The translations under genes and the position numbers were made by a program. A DNA stretch of 64,000 nt from Dyella sp. C11 (GTDB taxonomy: Bacteria; Pseudomonadota; Gammaproteobacteria; Xanthomonadales; Rhodanobacteraceae): positions 28,858 through 92,857 of the forward strand of contig NZ_QAVX01000020.1 in NCBI RefSeq assembly GCF_003121485.1. The letters run 5' to 3'. The notes under the pieces were generated by a model that was not told where the DNA came from, did not search any database, and saw nothing but the letters and a program-made list of their open reading frames with translations. Positions 18,318-26,645 of the stretch are shown in pieces. Position 1 is the stretch's first letter. Each line of letters begins with the position of its first letter.

Positions 18318-18851
18318 ATGAAGATCGTCCGCACCACCGCTTTCCTCGCCGCCAGCCTGCTCGCGGCCACGGCCTGGGCCCAGAGTTCCGACCAGTCGCT
18401 CAACCTGAAGCTGCCGGCCAACCTGCCCGCCTCCAGCGCCAGCGCGGCAGCTCCGGCAAATACCGCTGCGCCCACCGACGCCAGCCGTGCGGCCAACGAC
18501 GGTCGCGCCACGGCACAAGCCAGTGCACCGGCCAATGCCCAGGGCGCAGCCCAGAACGGCTCCTACACCAAGGACCCGCCGGGCACCTATTACGGCGACA
18601 CCAGCGGCGCGCTGGGTGACACCCAGGCAGCCGCCGGCCCCGCCCCGGGCACCATCCAGTGCGATGACGCCACCTACAACCAGCCGCAGGTGCATGGCGC
18701 CGTCAGCACCGGCGTGGTCTCCGGCAATCACTTCAGCGGCGGCTACACCGGTGGCCAGGTCACCCTGAGCCAGGCCTTTGGCAGCTGCGAGCATCCCACT
18801 GGTGGCATGAGCATCTCCGTGGGTGGCACGCAGGGCCATTTCGGCCGCTGA
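18318..18851 (+). CDS. Secreted low-complexity protein, unknown
   Basis: The protein has 177 residues, and GGAG lies upstream of the ATG. A signal peptide (MKIVRTTAFLAASLLAATAWA) is followed by an Ala/Ser/Asn/Pro-rich region to about residue 95. A more structured C-terminal part follows, with two cysteines (IQCDDATYNQ and FGSCEHPTGG) and Gly/Ser-rich beta-like segments. There is no recognised domain. The two cysteines could form a disulfide in the periplasm. A terminator follows at 18887. Confidence 0.65.
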   Translation: MKIVRTTAFLAASLLAATAWAQSSDQSLNLKLPANLPASSASAAAPANTAAPTDASRAANDGRATAQASAPANAQGAAQNGSYTKDPPGTYYGDTSGALGDTQAAAGPAPGTIQCDDATYNQPQVHGAVSTGVVSGNHFSGGYTGGQVTLSQAFGSCEHPTGGMSISVGGTQGHFGR

Positions 18852-18886
18852 CACTTCCAAGGGCTTCAAGCCCACGCATCTTCCTT

Positions 18887-18914
18887 GAACGCCCCGCATG
18901 TCGGGGCGTTCTTG
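18887..18914 (+). terminator. Terminator after the secreted protein gene
   Basis: GAACGCCCCG (18887–18896) pairs perfectly with CGGGGCGTTC (18902–18911) over a 5-base loop, followed by TTG. Confidence 0.65.
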
Positions 18915-19059
18915 CGAGAAATGCCGCTAAATGGGAAGGAACGGCTCGAAAGTTCTTGGAAAGGGTGAGCCCTCACACTGGCTTCATGGTTTATTGTCAC
19001 GTCTACAAGCGCGCCCAGCGCCGCATCACGGCTGCCGCCCACCGCCCCGGAGCTCCCCA

Positions 19060-19899
19060 GTGATCCAGAACGTCGAGTTCCGCTATGAAGGCGGTCGCAG
19101 CGGAGTGCTGCTCATTCACGGCCTTACCGGCACGCCGACCGAGATGCGCCTGCTCGGCAAGGGCCTGAACCGTGCGGGTTATTCCGTATACGGCATGCAG
19201 CTGGCTGGCCACTGCGGCGACGTGGACGACCTCCTGAAGACCGGCTGGAAAGACTGGTACGCCAGCGTGGAAGCCGCCGCCGACAAGTACCGCCACGAAG
19301 TGGATCACCTCTTCGTCGCCGGACTGTCGATGGGTGCGGTGTTGGCGCTCAAGCTTGCCGCCGAGCGTCCGGAATGGGTGAAGGGCGTGGGCGTGTACGG
19401 CGCCACCTTCCGCTATGACGGCTGGGCGATTCCGTGGATCGGCAAGTTCTCGTTCCTGCTGCCGTTCCTGCACAAGTTCGGCATCGGCAAGCACCGCATG
19501 GTGCACGAGGGCGAACCGTACGGCATCCGCGACGAGCGCCTGCGCGCGCAGATCAGCGGCGCCATGCTGAGCGGCGACAGTGCCGCCGCCGGCCTGCCGG
19601 GTAATCCGTGGCCGTCGCTGGGCGAGATGTACAACATGGCCGCCGTAGTGAAGCGCGACCTGCCCCGCGTCACCGCACCGTGCTTCATCGCACACGCCAC
19701 GGAAGACGACATCGCCAGCATCGAGAACGCCCGCCTCGTGCAGCGTTCCGTGTCCGGCCCGGTGGAAACGCTGTGGCTGGAAGACAGCTACCACATGATC
19801 ACGGTGGACCGGGAACGTCGCCTGCTGACCGATCGCTCGGCGGAATTCTTCCGCCAGATCGCCGCCACCTACGAACCTGCCGCGCGCGCTGCCGCCTGA
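19060..19899 (+). CDS. Alpha/beta hydrolase, Est30-type carboxylesterase
   Basis: The GTG at 19060 with GGAG seven bases upstream gives 279 residues; the longer open frame is rejected. The fold is marked by VLLIHGLTGTPTEMRLLGKGL (oxyanion loop HGLTG), GLSMG with nucleophile Ser90, an acid at HATEDD (216/217) and His245 in SYHMI. This matches monoacylglycerol-lipase/Est30-like carboxylesterases. It is cytoplasmic, with no signal peptide. It is the first gene of a tight four-gene operon, with gaps of 9, 1 and 1 bases to the next genes, so it may act as the editing or releasing esterase of that pathway. Confidence 0.88.
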   Translation: MIQNVEFRYEGGRSGVLLIHGLTGTPTEMRLLGKGLNRAGYSVYGMQLAGHCGDVDDLLKTGWKDWYASVEAAADKYRHEVDHLFVAGLSMGAVLALKLAAERPEWVKGVGVYGATFRYDGWAIPWIGKFSFLLPFLHKFGIGKHRMVHEGEPYGIRDERLRAQISGAMLSGDSAAAGLPGNPWPSLGEMYNMAAVVKRDLPRVTAPCFIAHATEDDIASIENARLVQRSVSGPVETLWLEDSYHMITVDRERRLLTDRSAEFFRQIAATYEPAARAAA

Positions 19900-19908
19900 G
19901 GACTCACG

Positions 19909-20274
19909 ATGAGTCCCCTGGTTGTCGCGTTGTGGCTGCTTAACGTCACGCTCGATACCGTCGGCCAGCTGTCCTTCAAGGCAGCGGCCGGCGATCCGCG
20001 TGCGGGTGATGGTGTGGCGCGCTGGAAGTACATGGCGGCGCGCCCGTGGATCTGGATCGGCGTGCTGTCGTACGTCGCCGAATTCCTGGTGTGGATCGCG
20101 TTCCTGTCGCTGGTCGATCTGTCCGAAGGCGTGCTGCTCGGCTCGATCAACATCGTGGTGATCATGATTGCCGGCCGCATCCTGTTCAAAGAAAAGCTCA
20201 CGCCGATGCGCGTGACCGGCATGCTGCTGGTGACAGCGGGCGTGGCGATTGTCGGCTTTGCCGGTGGTGGCTGA
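19909..20274 (+). CDS. Half-size DMT (EamA/SMR-like) membrane protein A
   Basis: The protein has 121 residues with four predicted helices. A conserved LSFKAAAGD segment after helix 1 and SEGVLLGSINIVVIMIAGRILFKEKLTPMRVTGMLLV are typical of DMT-superfamily half proteins. It is immediately followed by a second half protein, an arrangement like ArnE/ArnF or heterodimeric SMR pairs in which two subunits form one transporter or flippase. Substrate unknown. The context (aminotransferase, esterase) suggests an amino-bearing lipid or small molecule. Confidence 0.8.
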   Translation: MSPLVVALWLLNVTLDTVGQLSFKAAAGDPRAGDGVARWKYMAARPWIWIGVLSYVAEFLVWIAFLSLVDLSEGVLLGSINIVVIMIAGRILFKEKLTPMRVTGMLLVTAGVAIVGFAGGG

Positions 20275-20275
20275 C

Positions 20276-20719
20276 ATGACGAAAAGCCTTGTTCGTTTCT
20301 ACGCCATCGGCTTCACCATCCTGGTGTTGTTCGACACGCTGGTGCAGCTGAGTTTCAAATACGCCGGCGATCATGCCTTTCCGCCCGAAGCGAACTGGGC
20401 GTGGATCGTGCGCGTGTTTGGCCATCCGTGGATTTACGTCGCGGTGATCGGCTACGTCGGCAACTTCTTCACGTGGATGACATTGCTGAAGCACGCGCCC
20501 ATCGGCCCGGCTTTCGCCGTCACGCATCTGGAAGTAGTGAGCGTGATGCTGTTCTCCGTGTGGCTGTTCCACGAACCACTGACGTTTGCGCGCATCCTGG
20601 GCGCCGTCACCATCGTGGCGGGCATCATCTGCCTCGCTTTTGCGGAAAGTGGCGCGCACCCGGAAGGCGACGCACCCACTGAAGCGAAGGGTGCGCTGGG
20701 CGTGGCCGCCGGAGATTGA
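20276..20719 (+). CDS. Half-size DMT (EamA/SMR-like) membrane protein B
   Basis: The protein has 147 residues. The ATG lies one base after the stop of protein A, so coupling is likely. Four helices match protein A in layout (LVQLSFKYAGDHAF after helix 1, GYVGNFFTWMTLLKHAPIGPAFAVTHLEVVSVMLFSVWLFHEPLTF in the second half). A hydrophilic tail of about 25 residues follows (PEGDAPTEAKGALG). It presumably pairs with protein A. Confidence 0.8.
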   Translation: MTKSLVRFYAIGFTILVLFDTLVQLSFKYAGDHAFPPEANWAWIVRVFGHPWIYVAVIGYVGNFFTWMTLLKHAPIGPAFAVTHLEVVSVMLFSVWLFHEPLTFARILGAVTIVAGIICLAFAESGAHPEGDAPTEAKGALGVAAGD

Positions 20720-20720
20720 G

Positions 20721-21920
20721 ATGGCGCGCGAGCTGCCGCCCACTGCCGGACTGCCGCTGCGCCTGACCGACCTGTGGCCCGGCCACGCTCCGTTCGCGGA
20801 ACGCGTGGCCGAATGGCTCGACGTCGATCACCTGCAACTGGAATGCTCGGGCACGGCCGCCATGGTGGTCGCCTTGCGCGCCATGCATCGCCTGCGCCCC
20901 CAACGCGACGAAGTGATCGTGCCTGCGTGGACCTGCCCGCTGGTGGCGCTCGCCATCCATCGCGCGGGACTCAGGCTGCGCCTGTGCGATCTCGCACCCG
21001 ATCATTTCGACATGGATTTCGCCCAGCTCTGCACGCTGGCCGGTCCGCGCACGCTGGCCATCGTGCCGACGCATCTGGCCGGCCGCGTCGCCGACGTGAA
21101 CGCGGCGCTGGACGTCGCGCACCGCGTGGGGGCCTATGTGCTCGAAGATGCGGCGCAGGCCCTGGGTGCGATGCAGAACGGGCGCAGCGTGGGTTTGCTG
21201 GGTGACGCGGGCTTCTTCAGCCTCGCCGTGGGCAAGGGCCTTACGCTGTTTGAAGGCGGCCTGCTGCTCACGCGCGATCCGGTGTTGCGCGATGCCTTTG
21301 TCGCGAGCCATCGCGAAACCATCCATCCAGACACGAAGATGGACTGGCAGCGCGCCCTGGAACTCATCGGCTACACGCTGGCCTATCGCCCTTCACTGCT
21401 CTCGCTGGCTTATGGACGGCCGTTGCGCAAGGCGCTGGCCGCGAACGATCCCGTCGCGGCCGTGGGTGACGATTTCGGACCGGACATCCCGCTCCACACG
21501 GTAAGCACGTGGCGCCAGGCCGTGGGGGCACGCGCGCTTCCGCGACTGCCTGCTTTCCTGGCGTCCACACGTACGCAGGCATTGCGCCGCGTGGAGCGAC
21601 TGCGTCGCATCCCGAACATCACCGTGTTCGACGACGTGCCCGGCGCGCAAGGCGTCTGGCCCTTCCTGCTGCTCACGCTGCCGGATGAATCCAGACGGGA
21701 TGCCGCGCTGAAGACCTTGTGGACCGCCGGGCTCGGTGTCAGCCGCCTGTTCATCCACGCGCTGCCCGACTACGGCTACCTGCGCGACATCGTCGCCGAC
21801 ACGCCGCTGCCCAACGCTCGCAGCTTCGCCGCGCGTTCGCTCACCATTACCAACAGCCCGTGGCTGGATGATGCAACGTTTGAAGCCATCTGCACCGAGC
21901 TGGAACGCGCCACGGCCTGA
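20721..21920 (+). CDS. DegT/DnrJ/EryC1/StrS-type PLP aminotransferase
   Basis: The protein has 399 residues, beginning one base after the stop of protein B. Motifs of the family are ECSGTAAMVVALRAM (cofactor phosphate site), VIVPAWTCPLVALAIHRAG, LEDAAQALGA (Asp143 contacts the PLP ring nitrogen) and FFSLAVGKGLTLFEGG with Lys172 as the PLP lysine. The family usually transaminates keto-sugars, but some members act on other ketones. The surrounding transporter pair and the nearby ketosynthase set it apart from ordinary sugar-nucleotide loci: no nucleotidyltransferase or dehydratase is adjacent. A repeat follows its stop. Confidence 0.88.
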   Translation: MARELPPTAGLPLRLTDLWPGHAPFAERVAEWLDVDHLQLECSGTAAMVVALRAMHRLRPQRDEVIVPAWTCPLVALAIHRAGLRLRLCDLAPDHFDMDFAQLCTLAGPRTLAIVPTHLAGRVADVNAALDVAHRVGAYVLEDAAQALGAMQNGRSVGLLGDAGFFSLAVGKGLTLFEGGLLLTRDPVLRDAFVASHRETIHPDTKMDWQRALELIGYTLAYRPSLLSLAYGRPLRKALAANDPVAAVGDDFGPDIPLHTVSTWRQAVGARALPRLPAFLASTRTQALRRVERLRRIPNITVFDDVPGAQGVWPFLLLTLPDESRRDAALKTLWTAGLGVSRLFIHALPDYGYLRDIVADTPLPNARSFAARSLTITNSPWLDDATFEAICTELERATA

Positions 21921-21968
21921 GCGCTGCCGAATAGTCATCCTGCGTCTCCAAGCCCTTGTGACGAGGCA

Positions 21969-21996
21969 CTGGATTCCCGCCTTCGCGGGAATGACG
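21969..21996. repeat. Dispersed REP-like repeat, family B, single copy
   Basis: CTGGATTCCCGCCTTCGCGG and onward forms a hairpin with ATTCCCG and CGGGAAT arms. Similar CTGGATTCC…GGAATGACG elements recur at 60846. It separates two convergent genes. Confidence 0.65.
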
Positions 21997-22020
21997 GTGA
22001 GGAAGCATATCCACTGACGC

Positions 22021-22836
22021 TTAACGCAGCGTCGCCTCGGAGTGGGCTGCGCGCCTGCCACTGGAAAGAAACAACAGCGCGCCCACGCAAAGATTCAGGC
22101 ACGGGCCGATGATCGACATCTCGAAACCCGACGGCACGCCTACGCCCATCATCGTCGCCGCATTCATCGCCGCATGCATCAGCACGCAAAGCAGGATGCT
22201 GCGCGTGCGGCTGTAGAGCCAGCCCAGCAACAAGGCGTTGCCCATCACGCCGATCAGGAACATGGCGAAACTTGCGTGGTACTGCGCGACACCCGGCATG
22301 AAGAAAAGCGGCAGGTGCCACAACGTCCAGATGGGACCGATCAGCAACGCGGCGCGGATGGAACCGATGGCACGCCCCCATTCCTCCTGCGCAATGCCGC
22401 GCCAGCCGAATTCCTCCAGGCCGCCGCCAATGATGGTCATCAGCAGATAGAGCGGAAACAGATACCACGGTTTGAAAGCCACGCCGGTCGCCAGCTCCGG
22501 CTTCAGTGCCACCGCCACGCCAATGGCCATGAATCCCAATGCCAATGGCAACCCCAGGGCCAGCAGGTACCAGGCCGGCGACACGCGCCAGCGCAGCACG
22601 CGCCGATTGAACTCGCTGAGCGGTGCTTCTTCCCGGGTGCGATACACGGCGACATAGGCGGCGATGGTGGGTCCCAGGCCGCCCAGCACGTACAGGGTCA
22701 TGAAGGGCCACCTGCCGTACGTGGTGAAACCCGCCTGCGCCAGCGCCACCAGCGCCCACCACGCCAGCCATGTGATGCCAAAGGCGACAGCGAGAAAAAT
22801 CAGCGCGCGACGACTGGCGGGAAACTGTTCGCTCAT
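22021..22836 (-). CDS. CPBP-family intramembrane metalloprotease
   Basis: The protein has 271 residues and about eight helices. The three family motifs are intact: EEFGWRG with Glu141–Glu142, TLWHLPLFF with His174, and LMHAAMN with His221 and Asn225. CPBP (Abi/Rce1-type) proteases cleave membrane or prenylated substrates, and several bacterial ones protect against self-made bacteriocins or process peptides. It is the last gene of the minus-strand set, 106 bases downstream of the arginase-fold gene, so membership in the same operon is uncertain. Confidence 0.88.
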   Translation of the reverse strand: MSEQFPASRRALIFLAVAFGITWLAWWALVALAQAGFTTYGRWPFMTLYVLGGLGPTIAAYVAVYRTREEAPLSEFNRRVLRWRVSPAWYLLALGLPLALGFMAIGVAVALKPELATGVAFKPWYLFPLYLLMTIIGGGLEEFGWRGIAQEEWGRAIGSIRAALLIGPIWTLWHLPLFFMPGVAQYHASFAMFLIGVMGNALLLGWLYSRTRSILLCVLMHAAMNAATMMGVGVPSGFEMSIIGPCLNLCVGALLFLSSGRRAAHSEATLR

Positions 22837-22942
22837 GCGTTGGCCCCGGGCATCACCGGAACGAGCCGGCTCTCGACACGTTTGCCACGTTCCTGCACCG
22901 AACCGGGCGACCGGCGGCCACCACCATGGTCAATGCCTTCGA

Positions 22943-23818
22943 TTACACGCTGCTTTCGGTAATGGCCGCCAGCAGGCGCGCATTGAACGCCCGCTGCTGC
23001 GTTTGCCACGCATCCAGCTCACTCTGCGGCACCGGCTCCTGCCCGTCCATGCCGCTCAACAGGCGCTTCCACCACGAGCGGTATTGATAGGCCGACACCT
23101 CGCCATTGATGTCGCTGGCGACAATGCGCCCGCGCAAGGCTTCGATGATCGCCATCGCGTGCGACTCCTCCAGCAGGCCCTGATCCCAATTGGTGCGGGC
23201 CGTGTCGACGCTGAAGGCGTCCTTGTCGATGGAAAGGTAAGTGGGCTGTGGTGCGCGCTTGAGCTGTTCGATGAAAGCGGACGTAAGCGCTTCCGGATCC
23301 TCGAAGCGCCGGAACGCATCGGCCAGGCCGAGCTTGGCGGCCCAATCCACGTTGACGTCCATGCACCAATACGTGAGCTTGCCCGCCTGCAACGGACGCA
23401 GGTAGTTTTCCCAGGCGTGCTTGGCGCCGATGTCGCCGGAGGTAATACCCACCACGTGTACGTGCGTTACGTACGGCAGCATGGCCACGCGACGCACCCA
23501 CGAACCGCAGTGGACACCCCACGGAAAACGCATGTTGTCCGGATGGTTGTCGAACACCACCAGCTGGAAGGGGCCACGCGAACGCTGGCGCTCCACCAAC
23601 GGCCACGTCAGGTGATGATAGTCGCCCGAGCCCATCAGCACGGTGCCGTAGTTTTCCGGCATCTGTGCATCGAGATGCGTACGCAGTCGATTGAAGGTGC
23701 GCAACGTGCAACCGAAGCGGATGTCTTCCTGCCAGTCGGACAACGCCAGCGATGTCGCGCCCGCGATCGGGCCGACCGAATCGTCGAAATCCAGAATCAG
23801 CGGTTCACGCCTGCTCAT
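22943..23818 (-). CDS. Arginase/ureohydrolase-fold protein, unknown substrate
   Basis: The protein has 291 residues. All the usual binuclear-metal positions appear: GSGDYHH (63–69), DNHPD (90–94, the DxHxD motif) and SIDKD (196–200, the SxDxD motif). The overall sequence is far from true arginase or agmatinase and starts with LILDFDDSVGPI. The ATG overlaps the end of the GNAT gene by 14 bases, which means tight coupling. A hydrolase acting on a guanidino or amide group, or a deacetylase-like relative, are possibilities; no function is established. Metal binding is a strong inference. Confidence 0.75.
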   Translation of the reverse strand: MSRREPLILDFDDSVGPIAGATSLALSDWQEDIRFGCTLRTFNRLRTHLDAQMPENYGTVLMGSGDYHHLTWPLVERQRSRGPFQLVVFDNHPDNMRFPWGVHCGSWVRRVAMLPYVTHVHVVGITSGDIGAKHAWENYLRPLQAGKLTYWCMDVNVDWAAKLGLADAFRRFEDPEALTSAFIEQLKRAPQPTYLSIDKDAFSVDTARTNWDQGLLEESHAMAIIEALRGRIVASDINGEVSAYQYRSWWKRLLSGMDGQEPVPQSELDAWQTQQRAFNARLLAAITESSV

Positions 23819-24863
23819 CGCCTGCCCATTGGCTGTCGCTCTCGAAGAATTTGCCCAGTTTGCGTGCGGCCATGCGCAACAGCGGATTGCGCAGGTAGAT
23901 CGCGTGCCGCGTCAGGGTGAATTGTGCACCCAGATAGGACTTGATCTGCGGGTCCGTCCAGCCGGCCACGTAATGCGTCAGTCCGTGTTCACGCGCGTAG
24001 GCCAGGTTGCGGAACCAGCTGGTGAAATACAGGTTCTGTTCGCGCGCCTGCGGATAGGCAAAGCCCACGTATTTGTCGATCAGCTTGCCCTCGACCGCGA
24101 AGCACAGGTTCCAGCCGATCATCGCGCCTTCGTGGCGATAGACGAACACCACGCCGCCGTTCGACGCATCGCGCAACACCGCCGCGAAAAACGCACGACT
24201 GAGTTTGTCGAAATGGATTTCGCTTTGCGCGTACACGTTTTCGTAAAGCGCGTAATACGCGTCCACCACGGCGTCGTCATCGAACATGGCATCGCCGCAA
24301 CGGACTTCGTCCACCGCCACGTCATCGCGCTTGCGAAGCTTGCGGCGGATGTCCTTCCGGCGCCCGGAAGACAGACGCGCCAGGTATTCGTCCTCGCCCT
24401 GGAAATCGATCGTCACATAGGCCAGCGCCTGCCCTTCCAGCAGCATGAAACCCGCGGCATCGCAGGCATCGGCAAAGCGCCGGCACCAGTCGCCCGTCGC
24501 GGCATCGAACAGGGGCGAAGCTTGCGGAATATCCTTGATGATCATCAGCCGCTGCTTGCGGCCGAGCTCGTCGCGCAACGCGTTCGCCAACGTGTCGGGC
24601 TGGGCATCGCGCGGGAAAAGCGCGTATTCGGACACCGTGGTGCCCACGAACGCCGTGCGCCAGCGCAGCAACCGGCCCCACCAGCGATAACCAGGGGCGC
24701 CCGTCACCTTTGTGCGCGCCTCGTCGTCGGCGGTGGTCAACAGATCGAACGGCGCCACGAAGGCCGGCGTGCCGGCCACCTGCATCACGCTGAATCCGAT
24801 AGGGGGATGTTCGGCGAACCGGCTGACCAGTGCGTCCGGTTCGAGCTGATTGAGGTACCGCAC
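23805..24863 (-). CDS. GNAT / BioF2-like acyltransferase
   Basis: The GTG at 24863 starts a 352-residue protein (…RYLNQLEPDALVSRFAEHPPIGF). In-frame ATGs at 24926 and 24941 would add residues that look non-coding, and no start has a clear ribosome site. The C-terminal half has LSSGRRKDIRRKLRKRDDV, then VYRHEGAMIGWNLCFAVEGKLIDKYVGF and LTHYVAGWTDPQIKSYLGA, matching the acetyltransferase-6/BioF2-like (FemAB-related) GNAT group that transfers acyl or aminoacyl groups. It is divergent from a dedicated acyl carrier protein, which could supply its acyl donor. Confidence 0.8.
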   Translation of the reverse strand: MRYLNQLEPDALVSRFAEHPPIGFSVMQVAGTPAFVAPFDLLTTADDEARTKVTGAPGYRWWGRLLRWRTAFVGTTVSEYALFPRDAQPDTLANALRDELGRKQRLMIIKDIPQASPLFDAATGDWCRRFADACDAAGFMLLEGQALAYVTIDFQGEDEYLARLSSGRRKDIRRKLRKRDDVAVDEVRCGDAMFDDDAVVDAYYALYENVYAQSEIHFDKLSRAFFAAVLRDASNGGVVFVYRHEGAMIGWNLCFAVEGKLIDKYVGFAYPQAREQNLYFTSWFRNLAYAREHGLTHYVAGWTDPQIKSYLGAQFTLTRHAIYLRNPLLRMAARKLGKFFESDSQWAGDEQA

Positions 24864-25095
24864 GCGGCAAGTCCACGAGTCACAAGTGCATAGGATACGA
24901 CGCCCTGCCCGCCCGGACACGGTCATACGACGGTTTTCCATGGATAAGGCTGCTGAAAGGCGTGGGGCGGAGCATGGCCGGCACTGCTCCATGCGGTGGC
25001 GTTCTGGACTTTGTCCTGACGGTTCGTCAGGCTTGCGAAACGGCATCCGGGGGGATGCCGCAAGACCCGGCGCCAAGGCAACCAGGAAAGCACCT

Positions 25096-25347
25096 ATGAG
25101 CAATGTTCAGCAGGAAACCTTCGACATCATCGCCAAGCAGGCCAAGATCGAGCTCGACACGATCAAGCCGGAGTCCACCCTGAAAGATCTGGGCATCGCC
25201 TCCCTGGACGCCATCGAAGTGATCTTCGACATCGAGGAGCACTTCAACATCAACCTGCCCAACGAAGACACCGACTTTGACGGTGGCACCGTCGGCCAGC
25301 TCGTCGAAGCCATCGAGCGCCAGCTCGCCCAGAAGACCAGCGAATAA
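25096..25347 (+). CDS. Dedicated acyl carrier protein
   Basis: The protein has 83 residues, with AGGA eight bases upstream of the ATG. It is acidic, with helix II beginning LGIASLDAIEVIFDIEEHFNINLP. Ser36 is the expected phosphopantetheine site; the residue before it is Ala rather than the Asp of AcpP-type DSL motifs, which marks it as a specialised carrier. The ketosynthase starts three bases after its stop. The main fatty-acid acpP is normally elsewhere with fabF and fabG, so this one serves a separate pathway. Confidence 0.92.
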   Translation: MSNVQQETFDIIAKQAKIELDTIKPESTLKDLGIASLDAIEVIFDIEEHFNINLPNEDTDFDGGTVGQLVEAIERQLAQKTSE

Positions 25348-25350
25348 TCC

Positions 25351-26562
25351 ATGCGCCGTATCGTGATCACCGGCATGGGCGCGATCTGTGCGCTCGGCCA
25401 CGACGCGCCTTCCGTGTGGAAGGCGATGACCGAAGGCAAGTCCGGCATCGGCCCGATCCACCACATTCAACCGGGACAACTGCGCAACGGCGGCATCGCG
25501 GCCGAAGTGGTGGATTACGATCCGGCGAAGTATTTCGACGAATCGCGCCGCGCGTTGCTCGATGTGTTCAGCGAATACGCGCTGATCGCCGCCGATGAAG
25601 CCATTCGCCAGTCCGGCATCAGCTTCGAGGGTGAAGCCAGTGCGCGCACGGCGGTGGTGATCGGCACGGGCGCCGGTGGCGAAACCACACGCGACGATCT
25701 TTACGAACGCCTCTACGGCGAACACCAGGGTCGCTTCCACCCGCTGGGCATCGTGCGCATGATGATGAATGCGCCCGCCAGCCAGGTGAGCATGGCCCAC
25801 GGCATCACGGGTCCTTCCTTCGTGGTGGCCAGCGCCTGCGCATCGTCCAACCATGCGTTCGCCCAGGCGGCGCTGATGATCCGTTCGGGCATGGTGGATG
25901 CCGCCGTGGTTGGCGGCACCGAGGCATGCATCACGCTGGGCACGCTGCGCGCGTGGGAGGCCATGCGCGTGCTGGCACCCGATACCTGCCGTCCTTTCAG
26001 CAAGGGCCGTCGCGGCCTGGTGCTGGGCGAAGGCGCGGGCATGTATGTGATCGAGACGCTGGAATCAGCGCAGAAGCGAGGCGCCGAGATCCTTTGCGAA
26101 CTGGTGGGCACCGGCATGAGTTCGGACGCGGGCGACATCGCCGCGCCATCCGATATCGGCGCCGCCGCCGCCATGAACATGGCGCTGCGCGATGGCGGCC
26201 TGTCGCCGGAAGACGTGGATTACGTGAATGCACATGGCACCGGCACGGTAGCCAACGACAGTACCGAAACGCGTGCGATCCATCGCGTGTTCGGTGCGCA
26301 TGCGCGCGAGATGGTGATTTCCTCCACCAAGCCCATGCACGGTCACGCACTGGGTGCGGGCGGTGCGCTGGAGTTGGTCGGCACGATTGGCGCGATCCAC
26401 GACGGCATTGTTCCGCCGACGCTCAACTATCTCGAACCCGATCCGGCCTGCGACCTCGACTACGTGCCGAACGTGGCGCGCGAGCGCAAGGTCAATGCGG
26501 CCATCAGCAATTCGTTTGCGTTTGGTGGGTTGAACGCCGTTGTGGCGGTCAAGAGATTCTGA
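25351..26562 (+). CDS. FabF-like beta-ketoacyl-ACP synthase
   Basis: The protein has 403 residues. The Cys–His–His triad is complete: VVASACASSNHAF with Cys163, VNAHGTGT with His295 and GHALGAGG with His332, plus Lys327. The enzyme condenses malonyl-ACP with an acyl primer. It is coupled to the dedicated ACP, with three bases between them, so the pair should make or extend an acyl chain. No ketoreductase, dehydratase or chain-length partner is adjacent, so the product may keep a 3-keto group or borrow enzymes from the main pathway. An inverted repeat follows its stop. Confidence 0.92.
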   Translation: MRRIVITGMGAICALGHDAPSVWKAMTEGKSGIGPIHHIQPGQLRNGGIAAEVVDYDPAKYFDESRRALLDVFSEYALIAADEAIRQSGISFEGEASARTAVVIGTGAGGETTRDDLYERLYGEHQGRFHPLGIVRMMMNAPASQVSMAHGITGPSFVVASACASSNHAFAQAALMIRSGMVDAAVVGGTEACITLGTLRAWEAMRVLAPDTCRPFSKGRRGLVLGEGAGMYVIETLESAQKRGAEILCELVGTGMSSDAGDIAAPSDIGAAAAMNMALRDGGLSPEDVDYVNAHGTGTVANDSTETRAIHRVFGAHAREMVISSTKPMHGHALGAGGALELVGTIGAIHDGIVPPTLNYLEPDPACDLDYVPNVARERKVNAAISNSFAFGGLNAVVAVKRF

Positions 26563-26568
26563 GGTAAA

Positions 26569-26640
26569 GCGTCGCGCACAGGGTGCGTTCCCACAGGAGA
26601 GTTTCGAACACCTTGTGGGAGCGCACCCTGTGCGCGACGC
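26569..26640. repeat. Inverted dispersed repeat, family A variant, copy 3
   Basis: Arms of 27 bases (26569–26595 and 26614–26640) pair with one mismatch. The right arm begins TGTGGGAGCGCACCCTGTGC. It fills the space between convergent genes and probably terminates both. Confidence 0.85.
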
Positions 26641-26645
26641 GCCAT

